Source of the DNA: Nitrospirillum viridazoti CBAmc
Lineage (GTDB): Bacteria > Pseudomonadota > Alphaproteobacteria > Azospirillales > Azospirillaceae
Length of the DNA: 64,000 nt
Direction: 5' to 3'
Assembly: GCF_000730165.1 (NCBI RefSeq)
Contig: NZ_CP022110.1
Coordinates: forward strand, 1,123,501 to 1,187,500
The notes beneath the pieces were generated by a model. That model searched no databases and was not told where the DNA came from. It saw nothing but the letters and a program-made list of their open reading frames with translations. Both the position numbers and the translations under genes were made by a program. Each line of letters opens with the position of its first letter. Position 1 is the stretch's first letter. This document shows, one piece after another, positions 36,233 to 45,885 of the stretch.

Positions 36233-36835
36233 TCAGACCGGCCGGTTCTCGTTGCGGTTCTTCACCGGCAGCATCTGCGCCACGCCATCCTCATAGCTTA
36301 TGGCCGGATAGCTTCGGTCGAAGCGCCGGGCGACATCCAGCAGCACGTCCAGCTTGCCGGCGGTGTCCAGCTTCTTGATGTCGTTCTTGTCGACGCCCAT
36401 CAGGTCCATCATCTCCTTCCACACGGTGGATTCATCGCAGGGCAGGACGATGAAGGTGATGCCGTTCAGGGTGACCTGGTAACCGGCCAGCAGGTCGATG
36501 TTGTTGCAGAAGATGAAGTACTTGCCGCCGGATCGCAGCAGGCCGGACAGCACCTCCGACACGTCCTTGAGGTAGGCGAAGGAATGGATGTAGCCCGCCA
36601 GCACGGGGATCGTCGCCTCTCCCTCCTGCGCGTAGGTCAGCACCTGTTCCAGCTTGTACTCCGGCGGGCGCTTTTCATCCGCGATGTGCGGCTGGAACTT
36701 CAAGGCGATGTCGCCGCGAAAGCCGAAGCGGCCGGGCTTGGTCGTGGGCGCCTTCAGCACGGCGTTCATCAGGCGGTCTTCCTGGGCCAGGCGGGCCAGG
36801 GCGGTTTTCTCGATCGTCGTCGCGATGGTCGTCAT
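36233..36835 (-). CDS. Unrecognised 200-residue protein, probable NifA-regulon member
   Basis: The start at ATG 36835 has AGGAG ten bases upstream. The protein begins with a helix (MTTIATTIEKTALARLAQED), then GRFGFRGDIALKFQPHIADEKRPPEYKLEQVLTYA, a hydrophobic region (VLAGYIHSFAYLKDVSEVL, KYFIFCNNIDLLAGYQVTL, GITFIVLPCDEST) and a helical end. It has no signal peptide and no motif I can name. It is divergent from iscA, with sigma-54 elements on both strands and one NifA site between, so it is probably made during nitrogen fixation. Confidence 0.8.
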   Translation of the reverse strand: MTTIATTIEKTALARLAQEDRLMNAVLKAPTTKPGRFGFRGDIALKFQPHIADEKRPPEYKLEQVLTYAQEGEATIPVLAGYIHSFAYLKDVSEVLSGLLRSGGKYFIFCNNIDLLAGYQVTLNGITFIVLPCDESTVWKEMMDLMGVDKNDIKKLDTAGKLDVLLDVARRFDRSYPAISYEDGVAQMLPVKNRNENRPV

Positions 36836-36893
36836 CGGGTGCGGCTCCTGTTCGTGGGAGGCCCGCGGGTGCGGAGCCTCAAGCGCCCCCCTT

Positions 36894-36909
36894 TGCAAAG
36901 GCTTTGCCG
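36894..36909 (-). promoter_or_regulatory. Sigma-54 promoter candidate for the 200-residue unknown gene
   Basis: On the minus strand CGGCAAAGCCTTTGCA has GG and GC ten bases apart and a TTGCA box. It lies about 59 bp before the gene start and about 80 bp from the NifA site at 36988. Confidence 0.6.
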
Positions 36910-36987
36910 GTTGGGGCAACCGGGCCGCCGGCCTTGGATTTGCGGGATTTTGGCGCGTTCCGCCCCGTCGATTGCAGCAAACACCCC

Positions 36988-37003
36988 TGTCGCAAACCCG
37001 ACA
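36988..37003. promoter_or_regulatory. NifA upstream activator sequence, shared
   Basis: TGTCGCAAACCCGACA is an exact TGT-N10-ACA with extended symmetry (TGTCG/CGACA). It lies between the two opposed sigma-54 elements at 36894 and 37065. Confidence 0.87.
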
Positions 37004-37064
37004 TTGAGGTGCGAAGGCAACAGGGTTCGGCGGGAAAACCCATATTTTCCAATGAACTCGGCTG

Positions 37065-37080
37065 TGGCATGCCCCTTGCG
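37065..37080 (+). promoter_or_regulatory. Sigma-54 promoter of the iscA-nfu-nifSV operon
   Basis: TGGCATGCCCCTTGCG has GG and GC at the right ten-base spacing. It lies 62 bp downstream of the NifA site and 36 bp before the iscA start. Confidence 0.88.
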
Positions 37081-37115
37081 GAGGATCACAGGTCACCAAC
37101 CCTTGCAGGTGCCCC

Positions 37116-37436
37116 ATGATCAACTTGACCCCCAGCGCCCTGAACGCCGTCCGCAGCGCCATCGCCGGTGCCGCCAACCCCACGGGCGGGCTACGCATCA
37201 GCGTCGATGCCGGCGGATGCGCCGGCTACAAATACATGATGGGCCTGGCCGGCGAGGCGGGGCCGGAGGACACCGTCATCGACCAGGACGGCGTCAAGGT
37301 CTTCGTCGACACCAAGAGTCATGAGCTGCTGGACGGCACCACCATCGACTTCGTCGTGGCGCTGGAAGGCTCGGGCTTCACCTTCGACAACCCCAACGCC
37401 AAGTCCGCCTGCGGCTGCGGCAAGTCCTTCGGTTGA
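37116..37436 (+). CDS. iscA: IscA/HesB-type Fe-S assembly protein (nif-linked)
   Basis: This 106-residue A-type carrier has all three cysteines: VDAGGCAGYKYMM (about residue 35) and SACGCGKSFG at the end. It carries iron or Fe-S clusters to targets. It heads the operon with nfu, nifS, nifV, cysE and nifW, behind its own sigma-54/NifA promoter. Confidence 0.95.
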   Translation: MINLTPSALNAVRSAIAGAANPTGGLRISVDAGGCAGYKYMMGLAGEAGPEDTVIDQDGVKVFVDTKSHELLDGTTIDFVVALEGSGFTFDNPNAKSACGCGKSFG

Positions 37437-37447
37437 GGAGGCCGGCC

Positions 37448-37753
37448 ATGCTGATCCCCACGCTTGAAGAACAGACGGTTGACCGGGCGGTGCCGGATGG
37501 GACGGAGGACCGCCGCGTCCAGGTCATCCGCGCCGCCATTGCCGAAATCCGCCCCGGCCTGCAACGGGACGGCGGGGATTGTGAGTTGCTGGACGTGGAT
37601 GGCGACATCGTGCGCGTCCGGCTGACCGGGGCCTGCGTCATGTGCCGCCTCAGCAGCGCCACGCTGGAGGGCATCCAGGCCCGGGTGGTGGAGCGCCTGG
37701 GGACCTTCGTCCGCCTGGTACCCGTCCTCGGCCGGGCGCCGGGCCCGCACTGA
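37448..37753 (+). CDS. Stand-alone NifU C-terminal (Nfu) domain protein
   Basis: This protein of about 101 residues matches the C-terminal third of NifU: VIRAAIAEIRPGLQRDGGDCELLDVDGDIVRVRLTGACVMCRLSSATLEGIQ, with the C-x2-C cluster site in ACVMC. The N-terminal IscU-like and middle Bfd-like domains of classical NifU are absent. It probably carries [4Fe-4S] clusters. The start at 37448 follows GAGGAGG; nifS follows 21 bp after the stop. Confidence 0.93.
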   Translation: MLIPTLEEQTVDRAVPDGTEDRRVQVIRAAIAEIRPGLQRDGGDCELLDVDGDIVRVRLTGACVMCRLSSATLEGIQARVVERLGTFVRLVPVLGRAPGPH

Positions 37754-37774
37754 TCCGGCAGGGGGAACCATCTC

Positions 37775-38956
37775 ATGCGCCCCGTCTACCTCGACAACAA
37801 TGCGACGACCGCCACCGACGCCAGCGTGGTGGCCGCCATGTTGCCCTGGTTCACGGAGCGGTTCGGCAACCCGTCCTCCGCCCACGCCGTGGGCGCGGCG
37901 GCGGCGGACGGCGTCCGGCTGGCGCGGCGCCAGGTGCAGGCCCTGCTGGGCGCCGCCCACGACCATGAGATCGTCTTCACCTCCGGCGGGACGGAGGCCA
38001 ACAACACCGCCATCCTGTCGGCCCTGGACAGCCAGCCCGGCCGGGATGAGATCGTGACCACGGCGGTGGAACACCCCGCCGTCCTGGCGCTGGCGGCGCA
38101 CCTGGAAAAGACGCGCGGCATCAAGGTGCATACGGTCGGGGTGGACGGCGACGGCCGCCTGGACATGGAGGATTTCGAACGGGCGCTGGGGCCCCGCACG
38201 GCCCTGGTCTCCGTCATGTGGGCGAATAACGAGACGGGGACCCTGTTTCCGGTGACGGATTTGGCGCGTCAGGCCCACGCTGCCGGCGCTCTGTTCCACA
38301 CCGACGCCGTCCAGGCCGTAGGCCGGGTGCCCCTGAGCCTGCGGGACACGGACATCGACATGCTGTCGCTGTCGGGACACAAGCTGCACGGTCCCAAGGG
38401 TATCGGCGCGCTGTACCTGCGCAAGGGCACCGCCTTCCGTCCGCTGCTGCGCGGCGGCCGGCAGGAACGGGGCCGGCGCGGCGGAACGGAAAACGTACCC
38501 GGCATCGTTGGCTTAGGCGCCGCGGCCGACCTGGCGGCGCGCTATCTGGAAACGGAACGCGGCTGGATCGGCCGTCTGCGCGACCGGCTGGAGCAAGGCG
38601 TGCAGGCGCGGATCGGCCAGGCCTACGTTCTGGGCGATCGGGGCAACCGCCTGGCCAACACCGCCTGCATCGCCTTTGATTATGTCGATGCCGACGCCCT
38701 GCTGCTGATGCTGGACCGGGCGGGCATTGCCGTGTCCTCCGGCTCGGCGTGCGCGTCCGGCGGGACGGAGCCGTCGCATGTGCTGCGCGCCATGCGCGTG
38801 CCGGCCGGCGCCATTCGGGGCGCCTTGCGCTTCTCACTTTCCCGTGACACGGCCGTTCCCGACATCGACCGGGTCCTCGATGTCCTGCCCGACATCGTCG
38901 GCCGCCTGCGGTCCAGTTCGCCCCTGTGGCGGGACCGTGCCCCCACCTTCGCCTGA
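37775..38956 (+). CDS. nifS: Cysteine desulfurase NifS
   Basis: NifS (393 residues) is a class V PLP enzyme that releases sulfur from cysteine for nitrogenase Fe-S clusters. It starts VYLDNNATTATD; K203 in LSGHKLHGPKG binds PLP, and C326 in SSGSACASG is the persulfide cysteine. The length is normal. It sits between nfu and nifV. Confidence 0.98.
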   Translation: MRPVYLDNNATTATDASVVAAMLPWFTERFGNPSSAHAVGAAAADGVRLARRQVQALLGAAHDHEIVFTSGGTEANNTAILSALDSQPGRDEIVTTAVEHPAVLALAAHLEKTRGIKVHTVGVDGDGRLDMEDFERALGPRTALVSVMWANNETGTLFPVTDLARQAHAAGALFHTDAVQAVGRVPLSLRDTDIDMLSLSGHKLHGPKGIGALYLRKGTAFRPLLRGGRQERGRRGGTENVPGIVGLGAAADLAARYLETERGWIGRLRDRLEQGVQARIGQAYVLGDRGNRLANTACIAFDYVDADALLLMLDRAGIAVSSGSACASGGTEPSHVLRAMRVPAGAIRGALRFSLSRDTAVPDIDRVLDVLPDIVGRLRSSSPLWRDRAPTFA

Positions 38957-38979
38957 CCCTTCGCTCAAGGAGACGCAGC

Positions 38980-40107
38980 ATGCTCAAGGCACCGCCCATC
39001 GTCATCAATGACAGCACGTTGCGCGATGGTGAACAGGCGCCCGGCGTCGCCTTCACCACGGCGGAAAAGGTGGCCATCGCCCGCAAGCTGGAGGCTGCCG
39101 GCGTGGATGAGATCGAGGCCGGCATCCCCGCCATGGGCGCCGAGGAGATCGAGGCCATGGCCGCCGTGGGGGCGTCCCTGGAACGGGCCGAGGCCATCGC
39201 CTGGTGCCGCCTGACTGAGGCCGATGTGGACGCCGCCCTGCGCACCGGCCTGACACGGGTGAACCTGTCCGTGCCGGTGTCCGACCGGCAGATCCGGGTG
39301 AAGCTGCAGACCAGCCGGCAGGACATCATCCCCCGCATCCGCCGCGTGGTGTCCTACGCGCGGGACCGGGGCCTGGCCGTGGCGGTCGGCGGCGAGGACT
39401 CCAGCCGGGCGGAGATGGACTTCCTGCTGCGCGTCGTCGCCGCGGTGGAGGAGGCGGGCGCCCATCGTTTCCGCTTCGCCGACACCGTGGGCATCCTGGA
39501 TCCCTTCCGCACCCATGAGATCTTCCGCCAGCTGTGCGCGGAGACGGATTTGGAACTGGAATTCCACGGCCACGACGATCTGGGCCTGGCCACCGCCAAC
39601 ACCCTGGCGGCGGTGCGCGGTGGCGCCACCCATGCCAGCGTCTGCGTCCTGGGCCTGGGTGAGCGGGCGGGCAACGCGGCGCTGGAGGAGGTGGTGGCGG
39701 CCTTGGGCCCCATCGCCCAACGGCGGACGGGCGTGGACCTTACCCAGCTGACGGGCCTGGCCGAACTGGTGGCCGCAGCCGCCGGCCGGCCCATCCCGGT
39801 GGCCAAGTCCATCGTCGGCTCGGCCGTCTTCGCCCACGAGTCCGGCATCCACGTGTCCGGCCTGCTGCGTGACCCGGAAACCTATGAAGCCATCCACCCC
39901 GCCTGGTTCGGCCGCGTGCGCTCCATCGTGCTGGGCAAGCATTCCGGCATGGCCGCCATCAACAACGCCCTGAAATCGTTGGGCCTGTCCCCGGATGAGG
40001 GCCGCGCGCGCCGCGTGCTGGATGAGGTGCGCAACTGCGCCGTCGCCTGGAAGCGCCCCATCAATGAGGGCGAGCTGCTGAAGTTCTACGAGGCCGCTGG
40101 CGACTGA
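38980..40107 (+). CDS. nifV: Homocitrate synthase NifV
   Basis: NifV (375 residues) condenses acetyl-CoA and 2-oxoglutarate to homocitrate, the organic part of FeMo-co. Landmarks: INDSTLRDGEQAPGVAF (about 9-25), EFHGHDDLGLATANTLAAV (metal-binding HxH-type region), LGERAGNAALEEV, and HESGIHVSGLL. A CAAGGAG site precedes the ATG. Confidence 0.98.
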   Translation: MLKAPPIVINDSTLRDGEQAPGVAFTTAEKVAIARKLEAAGVDEIEAGIPAMGAEEIEAMAAVGASLERAEAIAWCRLTEADVDAALRTGLTRVNLSVPVSDRQIRVKLQTSRQDIIPRIRRVVSYARDRGLAVAVGGEDSSRAEMDFLLRVVAAVEEAGAHRFRFADTVGILDPFRTHEIFRQLCAETDLELEFHGHDDLGLATANTLAAVRGGATHASVCVLGLGERAGNAALEEVVAALGPIAQRRTGVDLTQLTGLAELVAAAAGRPIPVAKSIVGSAVFAHESGIHVSGLLRDPETYEAIHPAWFGRVRSIVLGKHSGMAAINNALKSLGLSPDEGRARRVLDEVRNCAVAWKRPINEGELLKFYEAAGD

Positions 40108-40128
40108 CCAGGGTGACGGACCGGCGGG

Positions 40129-40866
40129 ATGGGGGCGGCCATGGCACGGGAACGCGGACTGTGGGGGCTGGTGGGTGAGGACATCGCCTGCGTGAAGGCG
40201 CGCGACCCGGCGGCCCGGCACACGATGGAGATCGCGCTGACCTATCCGGGGCTGCACGCCGTCATCCACCACCGTATCGCCCACCGGCTGTGGCGGCGCG
40301 GCCTGCGCTTTCCTGCCCGGTTGCTGTCCTGGTTCGCGCGGCTGGTGACCAATGTCGACATTCACCCCGGTGCCCGCATCGGCCGGCGCTTCTTCATTGA
40401 CCATGGCGCCGGCGTGGTCATCGGGGAAACGGCGGAGATCGGGGACGACGTGACCCTGTATCACGGCGTCACCCTGGGCGGGACCAGCTGGTCGCCCGGC
40501 AAGCGCCATCCCACCGTGGGGTCCGGCGTGCTGATCGGCGCCGGGGCCAAGGTGCTGGGGCCCATCAGCGTGGGGACCGGCGCCCGTATCGGCGCCAATT
40601 CCGTGGTGGTGGAGGACGTGCCGCCGGGGATGACGGTGGTGGGCATTCCCGGCCGGGTGGTGCGCGACCCCCGCGCCCGGCGGGGCACGGCCGGCCGTAT
40701 CGATCTGGACCACCACCTGATCCCCGATCCGGTGGGGGATGCGCTGACCCTGATGTTGGACCGCATCGCCTTTCTTGAGGCGCGCCTGGCCCACACGCAG
40801 GGCCGGCTGGCGGCGCTTTTGTACGAACCCGAAGCAAAGGGCAGGGATCATGGGCGTGTTGGATGA
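40129..40866 (+). CDS. cysE: Serine O-acetyltransferase (nif-linked CysE)
   Basis: This protein of about 245 residues is a left-handed beta-helix acetyltransferase: [42 protein letters not shown] (about 82-123) and hexapeptide repeats up to [11 protein letters not shown]. It makes O-acetylserine for cysteine, which NifS needs as its sulfur source. It may start at 40129 or 40141. Its end overlaps nifW by 17 bp. Confidence 0.93.
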   Translation: MGAAMARERGLWGLVGEDIACVKARDPAARHTMEIALTYPGLHAVIHHRIAHRLWRRGLRFPARLLSWFARLVTNVDIHPGARIGRRFFIDHGAGVVIGETAEIGDDVTLYHGVTLGGTSWSPGKRHPTVGSGVLIGAGAKVLGPISVGTGARIGANSVVVEDVPPGMTVVGIPGRVVRDPRARRGTAGRIDLDHHLIPDPVGDALTLMLDRIAFLEARLAHTQGRLAALLYEPEAKGRDHGRVG

Positions 40867-41200
40867 ACTGTCGCGGCTGTCGTCGGCCGAGGACTTCTTC
40901 GTGTTCCTGGAGGTGCCGTTCGATGCGGCGGTGGTCCGCGTCGCGCGCTTGCACATCCTGCGCCGCATGGGCCAGTACCTGCGCGGCAGTGAGGTGGAGG
41001 GCGTGTTCGCCGGCCTGGATGAGGGCGAAATCCGGACGCTCTGTCGTAGCCACCTGGAACAGGCCTATCAGGATTTCGTCGCTTCCACCCCCATCGCGGA
41101 ACGGCTGTTCAAGGTGCACCGCGACGCGGTGGCGCCCAAGCAGCCGGCGCCCAAGCCCTTCGTGCCGCTGGCGGCATTGGACGGCGCCAAGGGGCCGTGA
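40850..41200 (+). CDS. nifW: NifW, nitrogenase stabilising protein
   Basis: NifW (116 residues) shows the family pattern [41 protein letters not shown] (about 4-44) and [19 protein letters not shown]. It binds the MoFe protein and is thought to protect or stabilise it under oxygen. The ATG lies inside the end of cysE. It closes the iscA operon. Confidence 0.96.
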   Translation: MGVLDELSRLSSAEDFFVFLEVPFDAAVVRVARLHILRRMGQYLRGSEVEGVFAGLDEGEIRTLCRSHLEQAYQDFVASTPIAERLFKVHRDAVAPKQPAPKPFVPLAALDGAKGP

Positions 41201-41220
41201 GGCCGAGAGCCGACAGGGCC

Positions 41221-41236
41221 TGTCGCCTATCCGACA
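41221..41236. promoter_or_regulatory. NifA upstream activator sequence for fixA
   Basis: TGTCGCCTATCCGACA is an exact TGT-N10-ACA, 64 bp before the sigma-54 element of the fixABCX operon. Confidence 0.87.
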
Positions 41237-41300
41237 AAGCGTCGCTTACGGGCGGAAGGCTAGGTGAAGGTAATTCAATGGCTTAGCGGGGCGCCTTAGT

Positions 41301-41316
41301 TGGCATGGCCCTTGCC
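41301..41316 (+). promoter_or_regulatory. Sigma-54 promoter of fixABCX
   Basis: TGGCATGGCCCTTGCC has GG (41302-41303) and GC (41314-41315) ten bases apart, 46 bp before the fixA start. Confidence 0.88.
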
Positions 41317-41361
41317 AATTAAGGACTGTGACCGGATCGGGTGAGGGAAAGGAATAGGGAA

Positions 41362-42216
41362 ATGCACATCGTCGTCTGCATGAAGCAGGTCCCTGACAGC
41401 GCGCAGATCCGGGTCCATCCCGTGACCAACACCATCATGCGCCAGGGCGTGCCCACCATCATCAACCCCTATGATTTGTTCGCGTTGGAGGAGGCCTTGC
41501 ACCTGCGCGACCGGCTGGGGGGCGAGGTGACGGTGCTGACCATGGGACCGCCCATGGCGGAGGAGTCGCTGCGCAAGGCGCTGACCTTCGGTGCCGACCG
41601 TGCCGTGCTGCTGACCGACCGGGCCTTCGCGGGCTCGGACACCCTGGCCACCAGCTTCGCTCTGGCCGCTGCCCTGAACAAGATCGGTCAGGAGTTCGGG
41701 GAGCCGCCCATCGTCTTCACCGGCAAGCAGACCATCGACGGCGACACGGCCCAGGTGGGGCCCGGCATCGCGAAGCGCCTGGGCCTGAACCAGCTGACCT
41801 ATGTCGCCCGCATCGCCGACCTGGATCCCGCCGCCGGCACCATCACGGTGGAGCGGCGGGCGGAGGGGGGCCTGCAGGTGCTGCAAACCCGCCTGCCCGT
41901 GCTGATCACCATGCTGGAAGGCGTGAACGAGATCCGCCGGGGCAGCCTGGATGACGCCTACCGCGCGGCCCGGGCCCAGGTTGTGCGGTGGAGTGCCGCC
42001 GACGCCGGCATCACGGAACTGGCGCGCTGCGGCCTGAAGGGGTCGCCCACCATCGTGAAGAAGGTGTTCGCGCCCCAGGGTCGGGCGGAAAAGGTTCGCC
42101 AGGTGCCGACCGCCGACCGGTCCGCCGACGAGCTGGCGGTCGACGTCATCGCCGCGATTTTCCGGACCCAGCCACCGCTGGAAGACGATCTGCTGCGGTT
42201 CGCCGCCGGCCAGTGA
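41362..42216 (+). CDS. fixA: FixA, electron-bifurcating flavoprotein beta subunit
   Basis: FixA (284 residues) is the ETF-beta-like subunit of the FixABCX complex, which uses electron bifurcation from NADH to send low-potential electrons to nitrogenase. It begins MHIVVCMKQVPDSAQIRV and has the ETF-beta motif VFTGKQTIDGDTAQVGPGIAKRL (about 117-139). The start at 41362 has AGGGAA just upstream. It heads fixABCX-modD. Confidence 0.97.
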   Translation: MHIVVCMKQVPDSAQIRVHPVTNTIMRQGVPTIINPYDLFALEEALHLRDRLGGEVTVLTMGPPMAEESLRKALTFGADRAVLLTDRAFAGSDTLATSFALAAALNKIGQEFGEPPIVFTGKQTIDGDTAQVGPGIAKRLGLNQLTYVARIADLDPAAGTITVERRAEGGLQVLQTRLPVLITMLEGVNEIRRGSLDDAYRAARAQVVRWSAADAGITELARCGLKGSPTIVKKVFAPQGRAEKVRQVPTADRSADELAVDVIAAIFRTQPPLEDDLLRFAAGQ

Positions 42217-42241
42217 CACCCCCCCTAGGGAGTAGAAGACG

Positions 42242-43345
42242 ATGAGCGATGCCCCCTCCAACGCCCCCAAGCCTCCCGCCGCCGGCCGTGCCGGCACCAA
42301 GCGCGAACTGCCGGAGCGGTTCAAGGCTTACCGCCACGTCTGGGTGGTGGTCGAGTGCGAGCACGGCGTCGTCCACCCGGTGTCGCTGGAGCTCCTAGGG
42401 GAGGGGCGCAAGCTGGCGGACAAGCGCGGCGTCGACCTGGCGGGCGTGGTGCTGGCGGGCGACAGCCTGACGGCGGCCCAGACGGCTGCGGCCGCGTTCG
42501 AGCATGGCGCCGACCTGGTCTACACCGTGACGGCGCCCATCCTGGCGCACTACCGCAACGAGACCTACACCCGGGCCATGACCGACCTGGTCAACGCCCA
42601 CCAGCCGGAAATCCTGCTGCTGGGCGCCACCAACCTGGGACGCGACCTGGCGGGATCGGTGGCGACCACGCTGCAAACCGGCCTGACGGCCGACTGCACC
42701 GAACTGGCCATCGATGACGAGGGTTCATTGGCGGCGACGCGGCCGACCTTCGGCGGCTCCCTGCTGTGCACCATCCTGACCCTGAACTACCGGCCGCAGA
42801 TGGCCACCGTGCGCCCGCGCGTCATGGCCATGCCGGCGCGGGAGCCGGGGCGCTGGGGTCGCATCATCGAGCACCCGCTGGACTTCGCGGAAGAGGACGT
42901 GGTCACCAAGGTGCTGCGCTTCATCGCCGACCGGGAAAGCGACAAGGCGCAGCTGGCCTATGCCGACATCGTGGTGGCCGGCGGCCTGGGCCTGCGCTCG
43001 GCGGAGAATTTCCAGCTGGTCCGCGCGCTGGCGGAGGTGCTGGGCGGCGATTACGGCGGGTCGCGTCCCCTTGTGCAAAAGGGCTGGATCACCGCCGACC
43101 GCCAGATCGGCCAGACGGGCAAGACCATCCGGCCCAAGCTGTACATTGCCGCCGGCATCTCCGGCGCCATCCAGCACCGCGTGGGGGTGGAGGGGGCGGA
43201 CACCATCGTCGCCATCAACACCGACCCCAACGCGCCCATCTTCGACTTCGCCCACCTGGGCGTGGTCGCCGACGCGATAGAGCTGCTGCCGGCCCTGACC
43301 CGGGCCTTCCAGGCGCATCTGTCCGTCAACCGCCTTGCCGGCTGA
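42242..43345 (+). CDS. fixB: FixB, electron-bifurcating flavoprotein alpha subunit
   Basis: FixB (367 residues) is ETF-alpha-like. The C-terminal FAD domain shows [29 protein letters not shown] (about 240-268), [26 protein letters not shown] and [20 protein letters not shown]. It forms the flavin core with FixA. Confidence 0.97.
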   Translation: MSDAPSNAPKPPAAGRAGTKRELPERFKAYRHVWVVVECEHGVVHPVSLELLGEGRKLADKRGVDLAGVVLAGDSLTAAQTAAAAFEHGADLVYTVTAPILAHYRNETYTRAMTDLVNAHQPEILLLGATNLGRDLAGSVATTLQTGLTADCTELAIDDEGSLAATRPTFGGSLLCTILTLNYRPQMATVRPRVMAMPAREPGRWGRIIEHPLDFAEEDVVTKVLRFIADRESDKAQLAYADIVVAGGLGLRSAENFQLVRALAEVLGGDYGGSRPLVQKGWITADRQIGQTGKTIRPKLYIAAGISGAIQHRVGVEGADTIVAINTDPNAPIFDFAHLGVVADAIELLPALTRAFQAHLSVNRLAG

Positions 43346-43359
43346 AGGAGGGTCTCGTC

Positions 43360-44664
43360 ATGATCAGGGACAAGTTCGACGCCATCGTCGTGGGGGCCGG
43401 CCCCTCGGGCAACGCCGCCGCCTATACCATGGCCAAGGAAGGGCTGAAGGTCCTGCAGCTGGAACGGGGGGAATACCCAGGCTCCAAGAACGTGCAGGGC
43501 GCCATCCTCTACGCCGACGCGTTGGAAAAGATCATCCCGGATTTCCGCGAGGACGCGCCGCTGGAACGCCATGTGATCGAGCAGCGGCTGTGGACCATGG
43601 ACGACACGTCCTATGTTGGCATGCACTACCGTTCCGACGACTTCAATGAGGAAAAGCCCAACCGCTACACCATCATCCGCGCCCAGTTCGACAGGTGGTT
43701 CAGCGGCAAGGTGCGGGAGGCCGGCGCGGTCCTGCTGTGCGAGACGACGGTGACGGAACTGCTGCGCGATCCGCAGGGCCGGGTGATTGGTGTGCGCACC
43801 GACCGTGACGGCGGCACCGCCTTCGCCGACGTCGTCATCCTGGGCGAAGGGGTGAACGGCCTGGTGGGCCAGCGCTCCGGCCTGCGGCCTGAACTGAAGC
43901 CGGACACGGTGGCGCTGGCCGTCAAGGAAATGCATTTCCTGCCGCGCGAGGTGATCGAAAGCCGCTTCAACCTGGCGGGCAACGAGGGCGTGGTGATCGA
44001 GGCCATGGGCACCATCACCGACGGCATGACCGGTACCGGCTTCATCTACACCAACCAGGAATCCATCTCGATCGGCATCGGCTGCATCGTCTCGGACTTC
44101 GCGGAAAGCGGCCGCACGCCCTATGGCCTGCTGGAGGCGTTCAAGCGCCACCCCAGCGTCCGCCCCCTGCTGGAAGGCTCGGAATGCAAGGAGTATGCGG
44201 CCCATCTGATCCCGGAGGGCGGCTACAACGCCATGCCGGAGCTGTTTGGGGACGGCTGGATCGTGGTGGGCGACGCCGGGCAGTTCGTGAACGCCGTCCA
44301 CCGCGAAGGCTCCAACCTGGCCATGACCACCGGTCGCGTCGCCGGCGAGACGGTGGTGTGGCTGAAGCGGCGGCGGGAGATGGCGACCAAGGCCAACCTG
44401 GCCGAATACCAGCGCCGGCTGGAGGAAACCTTCGTCATGAAGGACCTGAGGAAGTACCGGCGCATCCCGGATTTCCTGCACCGCAACAAGCACATCTTCG
44501 GCGTCTATCCCAAGCTGCTGAGCGCTGCCGCCCAGACCTGGTTCCGGGTGGATGGCGTCGACAAGCGCGCCAAGGAAAAGCAGATCTTCCAATCGTTCCG
44601 CAGCGGCCGGACCCTGCCCGGCCTGATCGGGGACGCCCTCAAACTGGCGAGGTCATGGCGATGA
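43360..44664 (+). CDS. fixC: FixC, FAD-dependent quinone-reducing subunit
   Basis: FixC (434 residues) resembles ETF-quinone oxidoreductase: [36 protein letters not shown] (about 6-41) is the FAD fold, and [25 protein letters not shown] (about 287-311) is the second FAD motif. It takes the high-potential branch of bifurcation to quinone. A GAAGGAG site precedes the ATG; the stop overlaps fixX. Confidence 0.97.
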   Translation: MIRDKFDAIVVGAGPSGNAAAYTMAKEGLKVLQLERGEYPGSKNVQGAILYADALEKIIPDFREDAPLERHVIEQRLWTMDDTSYVGMHYRSDDFNEEKPNRYTIIRAQFDRWFSGKVREAGAVLLCETTVTELLRDPQGRVIGVRTDRDGGTAFADVVILGEGVNGLVGQRSGLRPELKPDTVALAVKEMHFLPREVIESRFNLAGNEGVVIEAMGTITDGMTGTGFIYTNQESISIGIGCIVSDFAESGRTPYGLLEAFKRHPSVRPLLEGSECKEYAAHLIPEGGYNAMPELFGDGWIVVGDAGQFVNAVHREGSNLAMTTGRVAGETVVWLKRRREMATKANLAEYQRRLEETFVMKDLRKYRRIPDFLHRNKHIFGVYPKLLSAAAQTWFRVDGVDKRAKEKQIFQSFRSGRTLPGLIGDALKLARSWR

Positions 44665-44987
44665 TGAACACGACTGAGGTGGGGGCGGGCGCCCCCGGCG
44701 CGCCGATCGTGAAGGTGGAGGAGCGGCTGTTCCAGAACCGCTACCTGGTGGATGCCGGGCGCCCGCACATCAGGATCAAGCCCCACACCGAACCCTCCAA
44801 GGCGCTGATGGCGCTGACCCACCTGTGTCCCGCCGGCTGTTACAGCCAGAACGACAAGGGCCAGGTCGAGGCGGTGGTGGACGGCTGCGTGGAATGCGGC
44901 ACCTGCCGCGTGCTGACCGCCAAGACCGGGGAGGTGGAGTGGAACTATCCCCGCGGCGGCTTCGGCGTCCTGTTCAAGTTCGGCTGA
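44661..44987 (+). CDS. fixX: FixX, ferredoxin-like subunit
   Basis: FixX (108 residues) carries a cysteine cluster in LCPAGCYSQ and [10 protein letters not shown] (about 74-83) for a [4Fe-4S] centre and ends in GVLFKFG, typical of FixX. ATG 44661 overlaps the fixC stop; an in-frame ATG at 44655 is too close to the GAGG site. The stop overlaps modD. Confidence 0.96.
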   Translation: MMNTTEVGAGAPGAPIVKVEERLFQNRYLVDAGRPHIRIKPHTEPSKALMALTHLCPAGCYSQNDKGQVEAVVDGCVECGTCRVLTAKTGEVEWNYPRGGFGVLFKFG

Positions 44988-45862
44988 TGGCCATCGACGC
45001 GGGCACCGGTGACCCGCTTCATCTCTCCGAGGAGGCCGTCGAACGGCTGCTGGAAGAGGATGTGCGCTTTGGCGATCTGACCACCCGTGCCTTGGGCATC
45101 GGTGGCCGGCCAGGCCGCATGCGCTTCCAGGCCCGCGCGGACATGGTGCTGTCCGGCGTGGACGAGGCCGCCCGCCTGCTGGTCCGGCTGGGCGCCGCGG
45201 TGACCGCCAGGGCACCCGCCGGATGCCGTTATGGCGGGGATGCCGTGCTTCTGGAGGCCACCGGTTCCGCCGCCGCCCTGCACGCCGGCTGGAAGGTGGC
45301 GCAGACCTTGATGGAATGGGCGTCGGGCGTGGCCAGCGAGACCCGCGCCATCGTCGATGCCGCCCGGGTGGTCAACCCCGACATCGCAGTGCTGTGCACC
45401 CGCAAATCCGTTCCCTATACGCGCCAGCTGGCATGCAAGGCGGTGTTGGCGGGGGGTGGGGACATTCACCGCCTGGGACTTTCCGACACCATCCTGCTGT
45501 TCCCGGAACATCAGGTCTTTTTCGATCCGCCGCATGACTTGGCGGCGGCGATCGCCCGGCTGAAGCGGACGGCGCCGGAGCGCGCGGTCATGGTGGAGGT
45601 GACCAGCGAGGAGGATGCCCTGGCCGCCGCCGCCGCGCACGTCGATGTCATCCAACTGGAAAAGTTTCCGCCCGAGGCGGTGCACCGGCTGGTGCGCCGG
45701 TTGCCCCGGCGCGTGGACGGCCGGCCAGTCGTCGCCGCGGCCGGTGGCGTCACTGCCCAGAACGCGGGTGCATATGCGAAGGCGGGTGCCGACACGCTGG
45801 TTACCTCGGCTCCCTTCTTCGCCAAGCCGCGCGATATACAGGTGACTATAACGGCCTTATGA
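44987..45862 (+). CDS. modD: ModD-type NadC-like pyrophosphorylase
   Basis: This 291-residue protein has the fold and motifs of quinolinate phosphoribosyltransferase: EEDVRFGDLTTRALGIGG (about 18-35), MEWASGVASETRAIV, CTRKSVPYTRQLACKAVLAGGG and IHRLGLSDTILLFPEHQVFF. The last two segments point to the ModD branch, found near molybdate transport and nif genes, rather than true NadC. Its reaction is not established. It shares its start with the fixX stop (TGATG), so it is coupled to the fix operon. Confidence 0.82.
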   Translation: MAIDAGTGDPLHLSEEAVERLLEEDVRFGDLTTRALGIGGRPGRMRFQARADMVLSGVDEAARLLVRLGAAVTARAPAGCRYGGDAVLLEATGSAAALHAGWKVAQTLMEWASGVASETRAIVDAARVVNPDIAVLCTRKSVPYTRQLACKAVLAGGGDIHRLGLSDTILLFPEHQVFFDPPHDLAAAIARLKRTAPERAVMVEVTSEEDALAAAAAHVDVIQLEKFPPEAVHRLVRRLPRRVDGRPVVAAAGGVTAQNAGAYAKAGADTLVTSAPFFAKPRDIQVTITAL

Positions 45863-45885
45863 ATCAAGTGGATCTCAAAGAATAG

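Noticed and set aside
36140-37324. Plus-strand open frame of 394 codons over the unknown gene and iscA leader
   Set aside because: It runs through the promoter region and the start of iscA in another frame, with no protein-like sequence.
38965-40968. Very long minus-strand open frame (667 codons) across nifV and cysE
   Set aside because: It is antisense to two well-supported genes, has no recognisable domain and a composition rich in H, G, Q and R typical of the reverse strand of high-GC coding DNA.
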